Source: Hespellia stercorisuis DSM 15480 (GTDB lineage Bacteria; Bacillota; Clostridia; Lachnospirales; Lachnospiraceae). Taken from it: a stretch of DNA of 34,044 nucleotides. Shown here in pieces: positions 26,530 through 33,720 of the stretch (position 1 is its first letter; each line of letters starts with the position of its first letter). The translations under genes were made by a program, and so were the position numbers. Under the pieces are notes generated by a model. It ran no database searches. It had not been told where the DNA came from and saw nothing but the letters and a program-made list of their open reading frames with translations. The DNA lies in the NCBI RefSeq assembly GCF_900142165.1, contig NZ_FQZY01000045.1:1-34044 (forward strand), read 5' to 3'.

Positions 26530-26621
26530 GCCAAAGCGAATGTTCTCAATTATGTTCTCAATTGCTATAACCTGGTTCCTTCACACATCCAATGCACTGT
26601 TCCGGATGAAACAACGAAAAG

Positions 26622-26662
26622 TCCCCATCCTCCCGGTGCTTTTTGGCACTAAGAGGTGGGGA
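26622..26662 (-). terminator. Terminator after the cytidylate-kinase-like gene
   Basis: A long imperfect hairpin: TCCCCACCTC and GTGCC pair with GCACC and GGAGG, TGGGGA, followed by CTTTTC on the minus strand. It ends the transporter operon 31 bp past the stop. Confidence 0.7.
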
Positions 26663-26692
26663 TTATTATAGTCGGTCAATAACCTGCAATTT

Positions 26693-27283
26693 TTAAGACA
26701 TCTTCTCGATGATCCCGCATATTGTATCCACGCACTGCTCAATTCCGATTGCGGATACCTTCAGACAGAGATCATAATTCACTGCCTCCTGCATCTGTGT
26801 CTCGGTAAAATAAGAACAGTATTTTTTCCGGTTCCTGTCTATAGACCGGATCTCCGCTTTTACCGCTTCTTCCGTCATTTCAGGATGCCTCTGCTCCATC
26901 CACTCCACACGCCATGACTCATCTGCATATAAAAAGATCCGCAGGCAATGCTCATATTCCTTCAATACAACGTTCGCATTTCTTCCGACGATCACGCAAT
27001 CTCCTCTGTCTCCCATACTGCGGATAACATCTTTTTGAATCTCGTACAGTTTTTCACTCTGAGGGCGCGATTTTAAGTTGAATAGACTCTGTGCAAATCC
27101 GAAATCAACCGGAACTTTCTCATCCCAGTCCAGAACTTCATTCACATCGGTTCCCGCTTCTCTGGCCGCTTTCAAAATCAGCGCATTGTCATAATAATCA
27201 AATCCCAGCTTTTGTGCCACAGCCCGTCCGATTGTACTTCCGGCTGCACCGCATTCTCTTGCGATTGTAATGATTTTTCTCAT
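26693..27283 (-). CDS. Cytidylate kinase-like family protein
   Basis: This 196-aa protein opens MRKIITIARECGAAGSTIGR, the modified P-loop of the cytidylate-kinase-like family. YYDNALILKAA and GDCVIVGRNANVVL follow, then an Arg-rich lid (SIDRNRKKYCSYFT). True CMP kinase (Cmk) phosphorylates CMP/dCMP. This paralogous family is common in Clostridia and its substrate is uncertain. It starts 29 bp after the ABC ATPase gene with no terminator between, so it is likely the last gene of the amino-acid transporter operon. The reason for that link is unknown. Confidence 0.8.
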   Translation of the reverse strand: MRKIITIARECGAAGSTIGRAVAQKLGFDYYDNALILKAAREAGTDVNEVLDWDEKVPVDFGFAQSLFNLKSRPQSEKLYEIQKDVIRSMGDRGDCVIVGRNANVVLKEYEHCLRIFLYADESWRVEWMEQRHPEMTEEAVKAEIRSIDRNRKKYCSYFTETQMQEAVNYDLCLKVSAIGIEQCVDTICGIIEKMS

Positions 27284-27312
27284 TTTCCCAATCCCTTCTC
27301 ACTTAAGTTCTA

Positions 27313-28056
27313 TTACGACAGCACCTTGTTCAGGAAATCAATTGTCCGCGGTTCTTTGGGATGATTGATTACCTCTTCCGGTGTCCCCTCTTCAACGATA
27401 TATCCTGCATCCATAAAAATGATGCGATTCGCCACTTCTCTTGCAAAGCCAATCTCATGCGTAACAACAGCCATGGTCATGCCCTCCGCCGCAAGCTCTT
27501 TCATGACGGTCAGAACCTCTCCCACCATCTCGGGATCCAGCGCGGAAGTCGGCTCGTCAAACAACATGACATCCGGGTTCATAGCGAGCGCTCTGGCAAT
27601 CGCCACACGCTGCTTCTGTCCGCCTGACAGCTGCACCGGATACACATCCGCCTTCTCCGCCATACCTACACGCTTCAGAAGACGCATTCCCTCTTCTTTC
27701 GCCTCTGCTTTCGTCATTTTCTTCAGTTCGACCGGTGCCATCATAATGTTCTCCAGCACCGTCTTATGCGGAAATAAGTTAAAATGCTGGAATACCATTC
27801 CAATGTTCTCTCTGACTTTGTTGATGTCCGTCTGCTTACTTGTTATTTCATTTCCGTCCACAACAATCAGTCCGTCCGTCGCCTGTTCCAGCTGGTTCAG
27901 GCATCTCAAAAAGGTGGATTTTCCACTTCCTGACGGGCCAAGCAATACGATTACTTCACCTTCTTTTATGTCAATGCTGATATCTTTTAACACTTCTAGT
28001 TTTCCGAAGCTTTTTTTCAGATTCTTAACATGTACTTTAATGTTATTCTCTTCCAC
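27313..28056 (-). CDS. Polar amino-acid ABC transporter, ATP-binding subunit
   Basis: This is a 247-aa ATPase of the GlnQ/HisP group. Walker A is GPSGSGKST, the Q-loop is in [10 protein letters not shown], the signature is LSGGQKQR, Walker B is [13 protein letters not shown], and the H-loop is VVTHE. It energises uptake through the adjacent permease. The start is GTG 28056 with GGAGG seven bases upstream, overlapping the last 14 bases of the permease gene; a longer reading from TTG 28086 lacks support. The order is binding protein, permease, ATPase. Confidence 0.92.
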   Translation of the reverse strand: MEENNIKVHVKNLKKSFGKLEVLKDISIDIKEGEVIVLLGPSGSGKSTFLRCLNQLEQATDGLIVVDGNEITSKQTDINKVRENIGMVFQHFNLFPHKTVLENIMMAPVELKKMTKAEAKEEGMRLLKRVGMAEKADVYPVQLSGGQKQRVAIARALAMNPDVMLFDEPTSALDPEMVGEVLTVMKELAAEGMTMAVVTHEIGFAREVANRIIFMDAGYIVEEGTPEEVINHPKEPRTIDFLNKVLS

Positions 28057-28714
28057 GGTTAATCCTCCTCTCCATCTTCTTGGCAATCTTGCTCAGTGTG
28101 ATAATTACAATCATGTACATAATGGCGATAATTGCCCATGTCTGCAGATTCATAAATGTATTTCCCATGATGGTCTTACCCATGTTGGTAAGTTCCGGGA
28201 ATCCGATAACCGAGAGAATCGATGTATCTTTTAATGTGATGATGAACTGGTTAATGATAGATGGGATCATTGTTCGAATTGCCTGCGGCAGAACGACCAG
28301 TCTCATACTTTTGCCGTATGTCAGTCCCAGACTCCGGCTTGCCTCCATCTGTCCTTTGTCAACACTCTCAATACCCGCGCGGATAATTTCCGCCATATAC
28401 GCACCACAGTTCATCGCCAGTGCAATGGTACCAGCCTGCAGCGCCGGAAGCCGGAAGTCTGCGACTCCCATCAGCTTGATTCCCGCCGGCACGCCAAAAT
28501 AAATAAAATACGCCAGAACAATCAGCGGCACGCCACGCACTGCGTCCACATAGACCGTTCCGATCAGGTTCAGGATCTTATTCTTCCCGACATTCATGAG
28601 TGCGACAATCATACCAATAATAATCGCAAAAAACAATGAGAGTAATGTCAGCAGCAGCGTCTGCCCCATCGCCGTCAGTAACATTCCCCCATATAACTGA
28701 ATAATTTTTATCAT
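28043..28714 (-). CDS. Polar amino-acid ABC transporter, permease subunit
   Basis: This 223-aa HisM/GlnP-type permease has about five membrane helices. The EAA loop that docks the ATPase is visible ([20 protein letters not shown] followed by QAIRTMIP). The upstream [12 protein letters not shown] region matches the family. A single permease gene implies a homodimer channel. A hairpin between it and the binding-protein gene probably lowers its expression relative to the binding protein. Confidence 0.92.
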   Translation of the reverse strand: MIKIIQLYGGMLLTAMGQTLLLTLLSLFFAIIIGMIVALMNVGKNKILNLIGTVYVDAVRGVPLIVLAYFIYFGVPAGIKLMGVADFRLPALQAGTIALAMNCGAYMAEIIRAGIESVDKGQMEASRSLGLTYGKSMRLVVLPQAIRTMIPSIINQFIITLKDTSILSVIGFPELTNMGKTIMGNTFMNLQTWAIIAIMYMIVIITLSKIAKKMERRINRGRE

Positions 28715-28741
28715 TTATTGTAACCTCCATTTGTTTCATAA

Positions 28742-28784
28742 GGAAAAAACGCGGGAACTCTTTCTCTGATTTCCCACGTTTTCC
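28742..28784 (-). terminator. Intergenic hairpin/attenuator between binding protein and permease
   Basis: On the minus strand GGAAAACGTGGGAA pairs with TTCCCGCGTTTTTTCC around a ~13-base loop, ending in a U-run. It looks like a Rho-independent terminator within the operon and fits partial termination that yields excess binding protein. Confidence 0.7.
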
Positions 28785-28802
28785 ATTCAGCCATAAATGT
28801 CC

Positions 28803-29609
28803 TTATTTCAAGTATTTGTCAATGATCTCCTCGTATGTTCCGTCATCCTTGATGTTCTTAAGTCCTGCATTAAACATATCTAAAAGCTCCTGATTTGACT
28901 CATCCATGATTGCGAATCCATAAGGTGCGCCTTCACTTTCCATTCCTTCAGGAATCTGAAGTGCCAGTCCGCCTTCTTTGATGGATGCTGCCATAATCGG
29001 TGTATCTTCTACGCATGCTGCGCTGTTGCCAAGAATAACATCCTGATACATGGTCGGGGAATCTTCAAATGTTGTAACCGTAAATCCATACTCATCTTTT
29101 AAGCTGGCTGCGAAATCTGCACCTGCTGTTCCGTTTTTCACTGCAACATTTTTCCCTTTCAGATCATCGTAGGATTTGATGTCACTTCCCTCCGCAACAA
29201 CGAAAGTCTGGGTTGCATCGTAGTAACCGTCTGAGAAGATCCATCCGGAATCAATACGCTCCTGTTTGATGGTTGCTCCTGCGATCATTCCGTCTGCCTG
29301 ACCTGCCTGAACTGCTGCAACTGCCGCATCCCATCCGAGGCTCTGAAGATCATATTCAAAATTCTGATCCTTGGCGATTGCCGCAAGAATGTCTACATCA
29401 ATGCCGACAAATTCATTCTTCTCATTTGTGTATTCAAATGGTTTGAATACCGTATCCGTTGCAATAACCCATTTCTTTCCTGAGCCACTGTCTGCGCTTG
29501 TAGATGCGCTTGATCCTGCTGTTTTTGAATCTGTGTTGGATGATCCACAGCCGACAAGCATTGCCACTGTCAAAACTCCACACAAAATTGCTGAAAAAAC
29601 TCTTTTCAT
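28803..29609 (-). CDS. Polar amino-acid ABC transporter, substrate-binding lipoprotein
   Basis: This 268-aa protein carries a lipobox LVGC (Cys21) and a Ser/Thr-rich linker (~22-45), then a GlnH/HisJ-type SBP_bac_3 domain. That domain has FKPFEYTNEKNEFVGIDVDI, GMIAGATIKQER, LKGKNVAVKNGTAG and PYGFAIMDESN. The Arg of KQER and the acidic residues match alpha-amino-acid binding. The exact ligand (Gln, His, Arg or Cys) cannot be told. It is tethered outside the membrane and is the first gene of the operon, with a consensus promoter and a leader hairpin. Confidence 0.92.
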   Translation of the reverse strand: MKRVFSAILCGVLTVAMLVGCGSSNTDSKTAGSSASTSADSGSGKKWVIATDTVFKPFEYTNEKNEFVGIDVDILAAIAKDQNFEYDLQSLGWDAAVAAVQAGQADGMIAGATIKQERIDSGWIFSDGYYDATQTFVVAEGSDIKSYDDLKGKNVAVKNGTAGADFAASLKDEYGFTVTTFEDSPTMYQDVILGNSAACVEDTPIMAASIKEGGLALQIPEGMESEGAPYGFAIMDESNQELLDMFNAGLKNIKDDGTYEEIIDKYLK

Positions 29610-29638
29610 AATCTCATCTCTCCTTTTCTTATAAAAAA

Positions 29639-29670
29639 GACAGAGATACGATTACTTCGACTTCTCTGCC
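29639..29670 (-). promoter_or_regulatory. Leader hairpin with U-run before the binding-protein gene
   Basis: On the minus strand GGCAGAGA (29663-29670) pairs with TCTCTGTC (29639-29646, one G-U) around a 16-base loop, followed directly by six U (29633-29638). It starts only a few bases after the predicted transcription start. It could be an attenuator or a 5'-end stabilising hairpin. Confidence 0.55.
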
Positions 29671-29682
29671 TGCTTTCCATAT

Positions 29683-29711
29683 ATTATAATTTTTTTTGGC
29701 CGGTATGTCAA
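29683..29711 (-). promoter_or_regulatory. Consensus sigma-A promoter of the transporter operon
   Basis: On the minus strand TTGACA (29706-29711), a 17-bp spacer and TATAAT (29683-29688). Both boxes are perfect consensus. Confidence 0.9.
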
Positions 29712-29836
29712 GTTCCAACTATGCAGACCGGCTTCGATTTTCTCCTTAAGCAGTCTCCTGACTCTGATATTCCGCTTTTTTTCATCTTTTCTTTTCTCTC
29801 CTTGCCTGACCTTTCACTTCGCGCGACCTCCCCTGC

Positions 29837-30715
29837 TTACAGACAATCGAACAAGCTTAGCTGCCGGACAGATTCCTTTTCTTCAAATGTGTTCAGATAC
29901 TCAAAAATCTTCTGATTATCGTGTACAATTCCATTTTCTTCACATTTTCTATGAAACAATTTCATCAATTCCCGGTTGTGCGGACTGCTGATCATATACT
30001 GATTTCCAAACGTCTGAATATATTTTTCTTTCATATGTGGAAAATGCCTGTCCAGCTGTTCGTAAAAGTATTCCCGATTCCCCTCGCGCAGCGTCATTCC
30101 CATCTCAAAGCAGATGATACCATACACACCGGCCTTGATACAGTAATCCAATATGCCGGAAATATTTTCCACCGTGTCGTTGATGAATGGAAGGATCGGG
30201 CAGAGCCAGACAACCGTCGGTATCCCGGCTTCTTTTAATTTCACGAGTACCTCAAACCGCTCTTTTGTGGTGCTGACATTGGGCTCGATTTTTTTACACA
30301 GCTCTTCATCATAAGTCGTCAGCGTCATCTGTATGACACATTTTGTCTGATCATTTATCTTTTTCAGCAGATCCAGATCCCTCAGAACGCGGTCAGACTT
30401 CGTGATCAGTGTAAACCCATAGCCGTACTTCTCTGCCAGCATCAATGCTTTTCGGACATTTCCCAGCTCTGATTCCAACGGAATATACGGATCTGTCATC
30501 GCGCCTGTTCCGATCATACATTTTTTCCGTTTTCTTTTGAGCGCCGCCTCCAGAAGTTCTATTGCATTTTCTTTGACTTCAATGTCCTCAAATTCATGAT
30601 CCATGTGATAGCATTTGCTTCGCGAATCGCAGTAAATACAGCCGTGCTGACACCCACGGTATAAGTTCATTCCATTTTTGGCAGATAAAATCCCTTTTGC
30701 CTTTACATAGTGCAT
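29837..30715 (-). CDS. Radical SAM protein (SPL-like/Rv2578c-type)
   Basis: This 292-aa protein has a radical SAM cluster motif CQHGCIYC (C-x3-C-x2-C) in NLYRGCQHGCIYCDSRSKCY. Further family blocks are GTGAMTDPYIPLE, FTLITKSDRVLRDLDLL, MTLTTYDEELCKKIEP and WLCPILPFINDT. These define the SPL-like family annotated as 'radical SAM protein'; substrates are mostly unknown, and DNA repair by spore photoproduct lyase is only a distant relation. ATG 30715 (MHYVKAKGIL) has GGGGAG seven bases upstream. An ATG at 30736 also has a good site (GAAGGG), so the start is not settled. Little room remains for a promoter between it and the terminator at 30752-30792. Confidence 0.85.
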   Translation of the reverse strand: MHYVKAKGILSAKNGMNLYRGCQHGCIYCDSRSKCYHMDHEFEDIEVKENAIELLEAALKRKRKKCMIGTGAMTDPYIPLESELGNVRKALMLAEKYGYGFTLITKSDRVLRDLDLLKKINDQTKCVIQMTLTTYDEELCKKIEPNVSTTKERFEVLVKLKEAGIPTVVWLCPILPFINDTVENISGILDYCIKAGVYGIICFEMGMTLREGNREYFYEQLDRHFPHMKEKYIQTFGNQYMISSPHNRELMKLFHRKCEENGIVHDNQKIFEYLNTFEEKESVRQLSLFDCL

Positions 30716-30751
30716 AGATATTCTCCCCACATACATTTTCCCTTCGTGTAA

Positions 30752-30792
30752 AAAGGTCTTCTGATGGTTTTATTCTACCACAGAAGACCTTT
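30752..30792 (-). terminator. Rho-independent terminator of the CLC gene
   Basis: A perfect 12-bp stem, AAAGGTCTTCTG (30752-30763) with CAGAAGACCTTT (30781-30792), extended by a GG/CC pair, with a U-run on the minus strand. It also ends in A/T on the other strand. Confidence 0.85.
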
Positions 30793-30808
30793 CATTTCTT
30801 TTATTTAT

Positions 30809-32053
30809 TTAAAAACGTTCACATGAAGTTTCCAGAATTTTCTGCCCCGAATAAATAGACTTATTCATATTGAAAATGTAGGCACAGGCACAGACCACAA
30901 AAAATTCCGGCATATGTTCAAACCCAAAAACCTCCGCTCCAATGAGCATCGGTGCCAGAAACGTATTTGTTGCACTGCCAAAAACTCCGGCATATCCAAG
31001 TGCCGCCGCAAGCTCCACCGGCACATGCAGCACACCGCCAAGCACGACTCCCAGACTGGCTCCGATGGAAAACAGCGGGGTAACCTCGCCTCCCTGAAAT
31101 CCGGCCGCCAGCGTCACAATAGTAAGCACAAGCTTCAGGATCCAGTCATAAGGAAGTATCTTCTCCTCGAAAAAACTGGCATGGATCAGATTCGTTCCAA
31201 GTCCGGCATATCTTCCCTTGTACAGTACCAGAAGGAGCACGCTCAAAACAGCACCCACAACAGCAATGCGGATTACCGGGTTTTTCCATATTTTTGCAAA
31301 CGTGCCCTTCAGCCACTTCAGCGCCCAGGCAAATACGCCCCCTGTAATTCCAAACAAAATGCCAAGCAGGATAAGCTTTCCCAGCGCAGGCACAGACAAC
31401 GGCATCTCCGCCGTCACTCCAAAGGAAAATTTCTCAAGACCGAGCAGTCCTGAAACTGCGCTCGCCGTAAAGGACGCGGTAACAGCCGGCAGCAACGCCT
31501 GATATTCCAACGCCCCTGCCGCCAGAACCTCCATCGCAAAAAGCACCGCAGCCAGGGGTGTCTGAAACAGCCCTGCAAATCCTGCCGCCATACCGGTCAC
31601 AAGAAAAATATGAGAGCTGTTCTTCAGCGGAATCCTCCGGCCTGCCCAATGGGAGACTGTGGCGCCTATCTGCACCGCAACGCCTTCCCTGCCCGCACTT
31701 CCTCCAAACAGATGCGTGATCCACGTTCCAGATATGATAAATGGAATCAGTCTCAGCGGGATGACATCTTCCTCTCCTTGTCCCACCTCAAAAATCAGGT
31801 TCATTCCTCTGCTGCTCTTCCCACCGAACTTCAAGTAACAGAAGGCTATCGCCGCCCCTCCCAGCGCAAGAAACGGAATCAGCTGCATCGGGTGCAGATC
31901 CCGAAACGCCGTAATCGCAAGCAAAACCTCTCCGAACAGTGCATCGATTGCTCCGATCACCAGTCCGATCGGGATTCCCAGGAGCCCCAGGAGCAGCAGC
32001 TCTCTATACGTTCGAACCATCTTATATAATCTGACTTTTATTGCTTCTTTCAT
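30809..32053 (-). CDS. CLC-family anion transporter, fluoride-type (CLC-F-like)
   Basis: This 414-aa CLC protein has about ten or more membrane helices. The selectivity segments are visible: RGMNLIFE where classical CLCs have GSGIP, GSAGREGVAVQIGA (GREGP region), and GFQGGEVTPLF for the third segment. GREG-x-AVQ, GGEVTPLF and a Met replacing the chloride-coordinating Ser are features I associate with CLC-F fluoride/proton antiporters. I infer fluoride export. No fluoride riboswitch (crcB motif) is recognisable upstream. ATG 32053 has GAGGGG eight bases before it. It follows a Crp/Fnr regulator gene on the same strand. Confidence 0.8.
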   Translation of the reverse strand: MKEAIKVRLYKMVRTYRELLLLGLLGIPIGLVIGAIDALFGEVLLAITAFRDLHPMQLIPFLALGGAAIAFCYLKFGGKSSRGMNLIFEVGQGEEDVIPLRLIPFIISGTWITHLFGGSAGREGVAVQIGATVSHWAGRRIPLKNSSHIFLVTGMAAGFAGLFQTPLAAVLFAMEVLAAGALEYQALLPAVTASFTASAVSGLLGLEKFSFGVTAEMPLSVPALGKLILLGILFGITGGVFAWALKWLKGTFAKIWKNPVIRIAVVGAVLSVLLLVLYKGRYAGLGTNLIHASFFEEKILPYDWILKLVLTIVTLAAGFQGGEVTPLFSIGASLGVVLGGVLHVPVELAAALGYAGVFGSATNTFLAPMLIGAEVFGFEHMPEFFVVCACAYIFNMNKSIYSGQKILETSCERF

Positions 32054-32068
32054 TCCTGTTTCCCCTCT

Positions 32069-32224
32069 TCATAAATTCAAGACTCGCGAGCGAGTCTTGG
32101 TGCGAGATTTGGTCAGCTTTGCTGACATCTTCTTCGAATCTCTGCACATCTGATATAGTTCTCCCGCACACGCCCGGCAGCAGTTTTTCAAAGGAACTTC
32201 TTTTTGCTTCGCCGGTAAGAACAT
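32069..32224 (-). CDS. Possible 51-aa Cys-rich small protein overlying a palindrome
   Basis: An ATG one base after the Crp/Fnr stop (TAA-A-ATG) opens a 51-residue frame that contains KNCCRACAGELYQMC and ends in a basic tail RTKTRSRVLNL. There is no good ribosome site, only coupling by proximity. The tail is encoded by the palindrome at 32078-32099, so the frame may be an accident of a structured repeat. The basic KTRSR end resembles short repeat-derived proteins annotated in Lachnospiraceae (DUF6783-like), which I hold only loosely. Confidence 0.3.
   Translation of the reverse strand: MFLPAKQKEVPLKNCCRACAGELYQMCRDSKKMSAKLTKSRTKTRSRVLNL
32078..32099. repeat. Strong palindrome between the regulator and CLC genes
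   Basis: CAAGACTCGC and GCGAGTCTTG form a perfect 10-bp stem with a 2-base centre. Next to it GTCAGC-TTT-GCTGAC (32112-32126) forms a second hairpin. GTGC(G)AGATT and AATCTC(T)GCAC can enclose that second one. No U-run follows on the minus strand. Confidence 0.6.
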
Positions 32225-32225
32225 T

Positions 32226-32891
32226 TTACTGCCCGGACAGTTCAAAATGATTCCGCGCAAACCGCAGCAGCCCCTCATCCCGCATCTTGCACAGTTCATT
32301 GGACATAGCACTCCGGTCGACGGAGAGATAGTCCGCCAGCTGCTGCCGGTTAAATGCAATATCAAAGGAGGCACTGCCGCATCTCGCCGCTTCTGCGGAA
32401 AGATACGAAAGCAGCTTGCTCCGCGTCGTGCGCTGGGACAGATGTGTAATCTTCTCATTGAAAATAAGATTCTTATATGCAAGAATTGACATCAGATTGC
32501 GGATCATCCGTGTATGAAACCCGCAGGCAGTCGGACAGGTCGACAGAATGCGGTGCACGTCCAGATACAGCACTCTGGTCTTTTCCGCTGCAACCGCACT
32601 GACTCCGAGCGGCTGTCCTTCCACACAGGCATATGTTTCCGCGAATATCTGCCCTGCCTGAATCCTTGTGACAATATTCTGATTGCCCCAGTAATCCTCT
32701 TTTACCAGAAGCACACTTCCCGCGAGCACAAGACAGACGGACGAGACCAGGTCCCCGCATCGAAGAATATACGAATTTTTTACAAACTCCTTTGTGGTCG
32801 CCGACAGACATTGCAGCATGGATTTTGTCTCCGCTTCTGTCACACCGGCAAACAGCTGAGAGTTATTTATGACTTCAATATAATCCTCCAT
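32226..32891 (-). CDS. Crp/Fnr-family transcriptional regulator
   Basis: This 221-aa protein has a cyclic-nucleotide-binding-like beta-barrel (residues ~15-115) and a C-terminal HTH_Crp (FNRQQLADYLSVDRSAMSNE, ~170-190). The Cys pattern of FNR is not evident in the N-terminus, so an Fe-S sensor is not supported. The effector is unknown. ATG 32891 (MEDYIEVINN) has AAAGGAG nine bases upstream; an ATG 75 bases further up would read through a region with palindromic sites. It is divergent from the Fe-S protein gene, so it probably controls that gene and perhaps the downstream CLC gene. Confidence 0.88.
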   Translation of the reverse strand: MEDYIEVINNSQLFAGVTEAETKSMLQCLSATTKEFVKNSYILRCGDLVSSVCLVLAGSVLLVKEDYWGNQNIVTRIQAGQIFAETYACVEGQPLGVSAVAAEKTRVLYLDVHRILSTCPTACGFHTRMIRNLMSILAYKNLIFNEKITHLSQRTTRSKLLSYLSAEAARCGSASFDIAFNRQQLADYLSVDRSAMSNELCKMRDEGLLRFARNHFELSGQ

Positions 32892-32907
32892 AAAATCCAG
32901 CTCCTTT

Positions 32908-32923
32908 TGTTGTATAAACAACA
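32908..32923. promoter_or_regulatory. Candidate Crp/Fnr-type operator
   Basis: TGTTGT-ATAA-ACAACA is a perfect 6-bp inverted repeat with a 4-bp spacer, the same geometry as FNR sites. It lies just upstream of the regulator's ribosome site, suggesting autoregulation. Confidence 0.5.
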
Positions 32924-32945
32924 GACTTATTTCTCTTAAGGTACT

Positions 32946-32963
32946 ACGATAAAGGCATATCGT
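32946..32963. promoter_or_regulatory. Second inverted repeat in the divergent intergenic region
   Basis: ACGATA-AAGGCA-TATCGT is a perfect 6-bp inverted repeat with a 6-bp spacer, CRP-site geometry. It lies between the two divergent genes, 68 bp before the Fe-S protein start. Confidence 0.45.
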
Positions 32964-33030
32964 CAAGAAGAATTTTTCAGACGATTATCATACCCGACCA
33001 ACAAAAACTTATCTCAAGGAGGATTTTATA

Positions 33031-33657
33031 ATGATTCGTAAAATTATTACAATTGATAAAGAAAAATGTAACGGCTGCGGCATCTGCGCAGATGCCTGTC
33101 ACGAAGGTGCCATCGGAATGGTTGACGGAAAGGCAACGCTGCTGCGAGAAGATTACTGCGACGGACTGGGCGACTGTCTCCCCGCCTGCCCTGCCGGTGC
33201 GATTACATTTGAAGAACGGGAGGCTCTGCGCTATGATGAGGCCGCCGTCAAAGCTGCACAGGCAAAGGCTGAAAAGGACACACACAAAGCTTCTTCCCAG
33301 CTCGCACAATGGCCGGTCCAGATTAAGCTCGCGGCTGTCAACGCGCCTTATTTTGACGGTGCTGATCTTCTGATTGCAGCGGACTGCACGGCATATGCCT
33401 ACGGCGATTTTCACAATGAATTCATGCGTGGGCGGATTACGCTCATCGGATGTCCAAAGCTGGACAGCATCGATTACTCTGAAAAGCTGACGGAGATTTT
33501 CCGCAGCAATGACATCAAGACTGTAACTGTTGTGCGCATGGAAGTTCCATGCTGCGGCGGTATCGAATACGCGGTAAAGACTGCGCTTGCGAACAGCGGA
33601 AAGCGGATTCCATCTCAGGTCGTGACACTCTCAGTCAATGGCACCATCTTAGGATAG
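33031..33657 (+). CDS. 4Fe-4S ferredoxin-type protein
   Basis: In this 208-aa protein the first cluster motif is complete (C13-x2-C16-x2-C19-x3-C23). The second has C43, C49 and C53 but Leu46 where a Cys is usual (CDGLGDCLPACP), a pattern I believe is regular in this subfamily. The C-terminal ~140 residues carry more cysteines (ADCTAYAYGDF, GCPKLD, PCCGG) and may hold another cofactor. ATG 33031 has AAGGAGG eight bases upstream. It is divergent from the Crp/Fnr regulator, an arrangement seen with anaerobic redox or nitrosative-stress functions. The electron partner is unknown. A perfect terminator follows. Confidence 0.88.
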   Translation: MIRKIITIDKEKCNGCGICADACHEGAIGMVDGKATLLREDYCDGLGDCLPACPAGAITFEEREALRYDEAAVKAAQAKAEKDTHKASSQLAQWPVQIKLAAVNAPYFDGADLLIAADCTAYAYGDFHNEFMRGRITLIGCPKLDSIDYSEKLTEIFRSNDIKTVTVVRMEVPCCGGIEYAVKTALANSGKRIPSQVVTLSVNGTILG

Positions 33658-33683
33658 AATACTTTCTTGATAAAATCACAGGA

Positions 33684-33720
33684 GGGTGGATAAAAAGCAA
33701 AACCTGCTTTTTATCCACCC
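33684..33720 (+). terminator. Terminator of the Fe-S protein gene
   Basis: A perfect 16-bp stem (33684-33699 with 33705-33720) and a 5-base loop, 27 bp after the stop. The stem includes AAAAA/TTTTT; no long U-run follows. Confidence 0.8.

Noticed and set aside
27365-28234. A 289-residue plus-strand open frame opposite the transporter genes
   Set aside because: It lies antisense to a clear ABC ATPase and permease, has Ser/Thr-rich low-meaning sequence and no ribosome site. It is a shadow frame.
30914-31453. A 179-residue plus-strand open frame opposite the CLC gene
   Set aside because: It is antisense to a well-supported membrane protein, with a Lys/Gln/His-rich sequence typical of a reverse frame.
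32054-32225. Fluoride riboswitch upstream of the CLC-F-like gene
   Set aside because: The conserved crcB motif elements are not found; the hairpins here have unrelated sequence.
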